Shown: positions 62,504 to 64,000 of the stretch, in pieces
How the letters are laid out: each line of letters begins with the position of its first letter
Position numbering within the stretch: the first letter of the stretch is position 1
DNA from: Dasypus novemcinctus
Lineage: Eukaryota > Chordata > Mammalia > Cingulata > Dasypodidae
DNA: 64,000 nt
Direction of reading: 5' to 3'
NCBI RefSeq assembly: GCF_030445035.2
Contig: NC_080680.1
Span: 96,911,157 to 96,975,156, forward strand
Program-made: the position numbers and the translations under genes
The notes under the pieces: generated by a model
Databases searched by the model: none
What the model saw: the letters and a program-made list of their open reading frames with translations, nothing else
Told to the model about the DNA's origin: nothing

Positions 62504-64000
62504 CTGTGGATGAGAAACGGGAAACATGGACTACTCTCGGGTGACCCCAGGATCCCTATCCTGCCTTTGATGGGGAAATGAGGGGCCAGAGGCATGGATT
62601 CAAGTCAGAGCTCTGTCCTAAATCACGGAGTAGCTGCTCGCTGGACTTCAGTACAGCCCTAAGGGCCCTCCTTGTTCCCACTGCTATGAACATAAAACCC
62701 CCAACACTGCTGCTCCCAGGCTCTGCTCTGCATCTCCAGCTGCACCCACATCAGGCCCCCAAGGGGAAGTCCCCCCTCCCTCCCTGCTGTCACCAGTGGA
62801 GGACAGGGGAAGAGTCCAGACCCCAGGCTGTGACATCAAAGGCTAGGAAATAGCTGATAAGGCACTGAAGCCACAGGCTTCTAGATCATTCACTTCCTGC
62901 TAAGTCAGGGCCCAGCAGCAAGGGCAGGGTTTGTGTAGTTCAGGAAAGGGACAAGTATGGGGGGAGGATATTCCCCCAGCCCAGCCCCCAAGCCCTGAGT
63001 ACCTGGACACTAGGAAAATGCAGGCTCCACCCATCCCTCCACTTTTGCAGAAGGGAGGAGACAGTAAGCATCACCATACCCACTTTGCAAATGGGGAAAC
63101 CAAGGCCAGGAAAGAGGAAACTCAGAGAGGTCACCCAGTAAGTCATGTTAGACCACTGCCAACCCTTCACTTCCACCCACCCCCACAAGCTTGGCAATCA
63201 AGTCCAAGAAAAGGCATTTTCCAGAACTGTGGGCTAGAGTGAGGGTTTGAATGGGGTAGGGCAGCCCCACAGTCTCAGTTTCCTCAGCCCCAGTTACTGA
63301 AAGGCCCAGACTTGGCTCCTGAAGAGGGTCAGGGACCAAGGGAAGAGGAGAGAACTGGTTGGAAGCTCTGGCATCAGCCCTCCTGCCTCCCAAAGAAACC
63401 CCCAAAAGGAGGTCCCTCCTTGCCTCTAACCCAGGTCTCACTGACCACAGCCCCCTTGCTCAAATCTGCACTGCCTCAGTGATTCTCCCAACATCAAACT
63501 TAGAGACTCCTTAGAGCTCATTCCACACTGGTCAGCTAGGGAAACTGAGGCTCAGAGGTGACAACTTGGCCAAGGACACAGAGCAGTGGCTTCTGCAGCC
63601 CCAGGACTCAGGGCTTTTGGCAGGAGGCTCGCTCCCCAGCCTTACCCAGCAAATGCCAAGCGCCCTCTGCAAACACACGTATTTCCTCACCTGGGCTCAG
63701 AGCCAACATTACGGGGAACTATTATTCTTTGTATGACTGATTATTGCGGGACAAGAGGGTAGCAAAAGGGAGCAGGAGCCTGGGATGAATGTAAGGTCAC
63801 CTCAGGGGACTACAATCTGCGGGTGGGGTCTTGGGCAAGGCTTGACCCCCACACACACCAGTCTCAGCCTCCCCCTTCTGCAGCCTGGGTTCAGCCTGGT
63901 CAGGGACCTCCTAGCCCCCACCTCAGAGAGGGCCCCCAGCACCACACCTACACACACACACACACACACACCGCAGCAAGAATCATGCAAATAGTTTTGT
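62504..64000 (-). other. PTGS1: PTGS1 intron 2, 3' part
   Basis: The acceptor for exon 3 is at 62,504-62,505. I looked on the minus strand for exon 2 (a leucine-rich signal peptide followed by ADPGAPTPV) and did not find it, so exons 1-2 lie to the right of the window. MIR-like pieces in reverse are at 63,060-63,165 and 63,537-63,600. Confidence 0.75.
63951..63972 (+). repeat. (CA)n microsatellite in PTGS1 intron 2
   Basis: Eleven CA units close to the right edge of the window. Confidence 0.95.

Noticed and set aside
62504-64000. PTGS1 exon 2 (signal peptide) or promoter in the right edge
   Set aside because: I read the minus strand for a leucine-rich signal peptide and for the expected end PTPV and saw neither. 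The GC level is not that of the known CpG-rich PTGS1 promoter.

Overview
This is nuclear DNA from a placental mammal, most likely an armadillo (Dasypus or close kin). Nearly every gap carries tRNA-derived SINEs of the type I know as DAS elements of armadillos: a tRNA-like head, a body of about 300 bp and an AATAAATAAATCTTTAAAA-type tail. The window also holds L1 3' ends with one recurring long 3'UTR, and old mammal-wide repeats (MIR, L2, MER5 and MER1-like hAT elements, MaLR-type LTRs). The species call rests on SINE type and recall, not on a search.

Layout. (1) 1-20,400: intergenic, repeat-rich. Its one gene-derived feature is a dead intronless retrocopy of DCLRE1B (Apollo/SNM1B nuclease) on the minus strand at about 3,500-6,200. 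That copy is split by a nest of SINEs and another polyadenylated insert. (2) 20,477-21,513: an olfactory receptor pseudogene on the plus strand, closest to OR1L8, broken by frameshifts and by a SINE with clear target-site repeats. (3) 21,500-47,400: mainly L1. Two long 5'-truncated copies (about 30,770-35,460 and 37,300-42,030) cover much of ORF2 and the 3' end, and smaller L1, LTR, hAT and SINE pieces lie around them. (4) 47,480-64,000: the 3' part of PTGS1 (cyclooxygenase-1) on the minus strand. Exons 3-11 are complete and open with canonical GT/AG borders, from the EGF-like domain to the stop codon. A 3'UTR with proximal and distal poly(A) signals follows. Exons 1-2 (5'UTR, start, signal peptide) lie beyond the right edge.

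PTGS1 followed downstream by an OR1-family receptor gene is the order known in human 9q33, so the window looks like the edge of that conserved olfactory receptor cluster. PTGS1 is the only gene here that looks functional. Its haem ligands, the tyrosyl radical site, the aspirin serine, Arg120 and the three used glycosylation sites are all kept. It does have unusual substitutions: loss of the Arg277 tryptic site, Arg at position 430, and a C-terminal SPEL.

I found no new multi-gene system. The best leads are the conserved degenerate repeat in the PTGS1 3'UTR, the PTGS1 substitutions, the nested retrotransposition inside the DCLRE1B copy, a twin-primed L1, tandem growth inside two SINEs, and two repeat-free stretches that could be regulatory.
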